From Firmicutes bacterium CAG:449 (lineage in GTDB: Bacteria; Bacillota_I; Bacilli_A; RFN20; CAG-449): 7,608 bases of DNA. Positions 6,129-7,608 of this stretch are shown here, one piece after another (the stretch's first letter is position 1; every line of letters starts with the position of its first letter). The DNA lies in contig FR889390.1 of NCBI GenBank assembly GCA_000432895.1, forward strand, positions 1-7,608. The letters are read 5' to 3'. The position numbers and the translations under genes were made by a program. The notes beneath the pieces are model-generated. The model did not search any database. It was not told the DNA's origin and worked only from the letters and a program-made list of their open reading frames with translations.

Positions 6129-7608
6129 CTAAAATAAATCTCCATATTTTTCAATATATTTTGGCAAGCACCAGTTTGCCAATTTTTTTGCTTGTTTATA
6201 AAAAAACAACATCCAATCTCTACTTGATTCATTTATACTCTCTTTATATAAAGCCCATCCAACATAATACCAATTATGAATTGCTGAATAAGCCATCCAA
6301 TGCAATTTTTCATCAAAAGATGCAGGTCTTCCAAAATATGATTCTAAAATCAAATCAATTTTTGGTTCATCAACTTCATATTCTAATCCAGCAATCACTC
6401 TACCGAAATCATATCCAGGATCATTAAAGCCAGCAAACTCCCAATCAATGATATCCAGAGTAGTATCTGTCAATAAAATATTATCAATATTAATATCATT
6501 ATGGCACATAGTGTGTTTAACACCATCTTTATCTGCATATTTTTGTAATTTTTTCATCATTTGCCATTCTTTTGAGAATATTTCAAATAAATTTCCCTTC
6601 ATTTTAGATGCTTCCTTAAAAAGTCTTTCACATTGAAAAATAGGATCGTAGTCATACTCTTTCCAATTTTCTAAATTGTATCCTTCTCTATGAAATTGCC
6701 CAATTTTTTTTGCAATTTTTTTCATTAATTCAACATTATTATAATATATACCATGTAAATCAATACAATTATCTCTAAATTTTGATATTTTAACGCCTGA
6801 TTCATCAATATAAACATAAGTATCATCAGCATGTGCTTTCGCTGCAAGTTTTTGGGCTATACATTCATTCTTTCTGTAAATAAAAAATTGACTTGAATCT
6901 CCTGGATATCTAAATATATATCTTTCACTATTAACAACAAATGTAAATAAAATATTAGTTAATCCCTTCTGCAAAATAACTACATCATTAATATCATTTT
7001 CATTACAATTAAGAACTTCACATATCTTTTGATTAATTTTATTACTGACATTATCAAGAAATAACCCTTCAATATTTTGAATTTGCTGTATTCTATCAAA
7101 TTCAAATACAAAATTAGATGAATATTCATGTGAATATAAATCAAGATTATCAATGTGTTTGTCAACAAATTCTTCCCAGAACAATTTGTTTATTCTAAAA
7201 TCATCTATTTCTTCTTCTAAATATTTTTTAAATCTTTCACTAAATTTTTTATCAAAATAAGCATGTCCAAAAATACATTCTCCCGATTTTTCTCCACTAA
7301 AAACTTTTGTAATTCTTCCTGAATCATTCTTATTTACTAATAATTCATTTCTTGCATCATCTTTATATACTGTTGCATGAAAAGCATTAAATTCATATTT
7401 TGAAAAAGGGTTTTCTTCAAAATAATTATCACAATTTAATATATATGTATTTTTTAAATAATTTCTTACAATATATAGTGAATAAATATTGTTCTTTTTT
7501 AAATCAGGATTAATCTCTAAATTAACACCCCATTTATCTTGAAGGAAAAAATATAATTCTTGCTTATACGCAATCACAACTGTAATATCATTAATTCCAA
7601 TTTCTTTT
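6129..7608 (-). CDS. LicC-like nucleotidyltransferase fused to LicA-like choline-kinase-type phosphotransferase, 5'-truncated by window edge
   Basis: Seen: the frame stays open to the right edge. Ten codons (KEIGINDITV) precede the GTG at 7577, so that GTG is internal and the true start lies outside. Numbering from that codon, residues 1 to about 115 are the later part of a nucleotidyltransferase: NPDLKKNNIYSLY (24-36) and NCDNYF (48-53), whose D50 is the likely metal ligand. The AGGxGxRL-type start would lie beyond the edge. Residues from about 180 to the end are an APH/choline-kinase fold: GLTN (205-208), FRYPG (222-226), Brenner-type CHNDINIDN (358-366) with D361, and IDWEFAG (377-383) with D378. 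Known: LicA phosphorylates choline and LicC makes CDP-choline for phosphocholine decoration of surface glycans; fused forms exist. Inferred: activation of choline or a similar small alcohol. The substrate cannot be read from sequence, and an aminoglycoside kinase is less likely given the fusion and the polysaccharide neighbours. Confidence 0.85.
   Translation of the reverse strand, partial: KEIGINDITVVIAYKQELYFFLQDKWGVNLEINPDLKKNNIYSLYIVRNYLKNTYILNCDNYFEENPFSKYEFNAFHATVYKDDARNELLVNKNDSGRITKVFSGEKSGECIFGHAYFDKKFSERFKKYLEEEIDDFRINKLFWEEFVDKHIDNLDLYSHEYSSNFVFEFDRIQQIQNIEGLFLDNVSNKINQKICEVLNCNENDINDVVILQKGLTNILFTFVVNSERYIFRYPGDSSQFFIYRKNECIAQKLAAKAHADDTYVYIDESGVKISKFRDNCIDLHGIYYNNVELMKKIAKKIGQFHREGYNLENWKEYDYDPIFQCERLFKEASKMKGNLFEIFSKEWQMMKKLQKYADKDGVKHTMCHNDINIDNILLTDTTLDIIDWEFAGFNDPGYDFGRVIAGLEYEVDEPKIDLILESYFGRPASFDEKLHWMAYSAIHNWYYVGWALYKESINESSRDWMLFFYKQAKKLANWCLPKYIEKYGDLF

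Noticed and set aside
6980..7168. Short minus-strand frame at 6980-7168 rich in Ile and Leu
   Set aside because: It overlaps the kinase-fusion gene in another frame, and its hydrophobic composition is what shifted reading of AT-rich DNA produces.
7575..7577. GTG at 7577 as the start of the nucleotidyltransferase-kinase gene
   Set aside because: The frame stays open upstream to the window edge, and the preceding residues (EIGINDITV) match the nucleotidyltransferase core, so this codon is an internal valine.

Overview
The window is strongly AT-rich. Lines I counted by hand gave roughly 10-35% GC, lowest in the left third. All genes lie on the minus strand. Tryptophan is encoded by TGG (all five Trp codons of the left gene are TGG), so this is not a TGA=Trp mollicute code. 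Low GC, AGA arginine codons, AGGTGA and GAGGAG ribosome-binding sites and the rmlA-C-B-D gene order suggest a low-GC Firmicutes-type bacterium, perhaps an uncultured gut Clostridia or Bacilli lineage. The lineage is inference.

Right to left, in transcription order. (1) 7608-6129 is a gene cut by the right edge. It fuses a LicC-like nucleotidyltransferase to a LicA-like choline-kinase-type phosphotransferase and probably makes an activated headgroup such as CDP-choline for surface decoration. (2) 6042-2645 is a tightly packed rmlACBD operon converting glucose-1-phosphate to dTDP-L-rhamnose. It has its own putative promoter and a pair of dyads in its leader. Together these two loci look like the precursor-supply end of a surface-polysaccharide cluster. 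(3) 2644-2372 is a 273-bp gap with a decayed or tiny reading frame, a perfect AT palindrome and a weak promoter. (4) 2371 to the left edge is one uninterrupted frame of 790 codons with no stop inside the window.

The main discovery is the left gene. Read by eye, it carries in order the landmarks of the eukaryotic-type cellular RNA-dependent RNA polymerase (RDR/QDE-1, Pfam RdRP) superfamily, to which the phage polymerase YonO is related. These are an SSGSSR block, a DGEGLLD block, two lysine-bearing blocks like those of the first double-psi barrel, an RSPHxxxGN block, and a metal-binding DYDSD in place of the usual DxDGD. A downstream block resembles AVDxxKTG. It therefore looks like a bacterial single-polypeptide RNA polymerase of unknown function beside a rhamnose operon. 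No phage structural, integrase or transposase gene is visible here to explain it, although its lower GC would fit acquired DNA.
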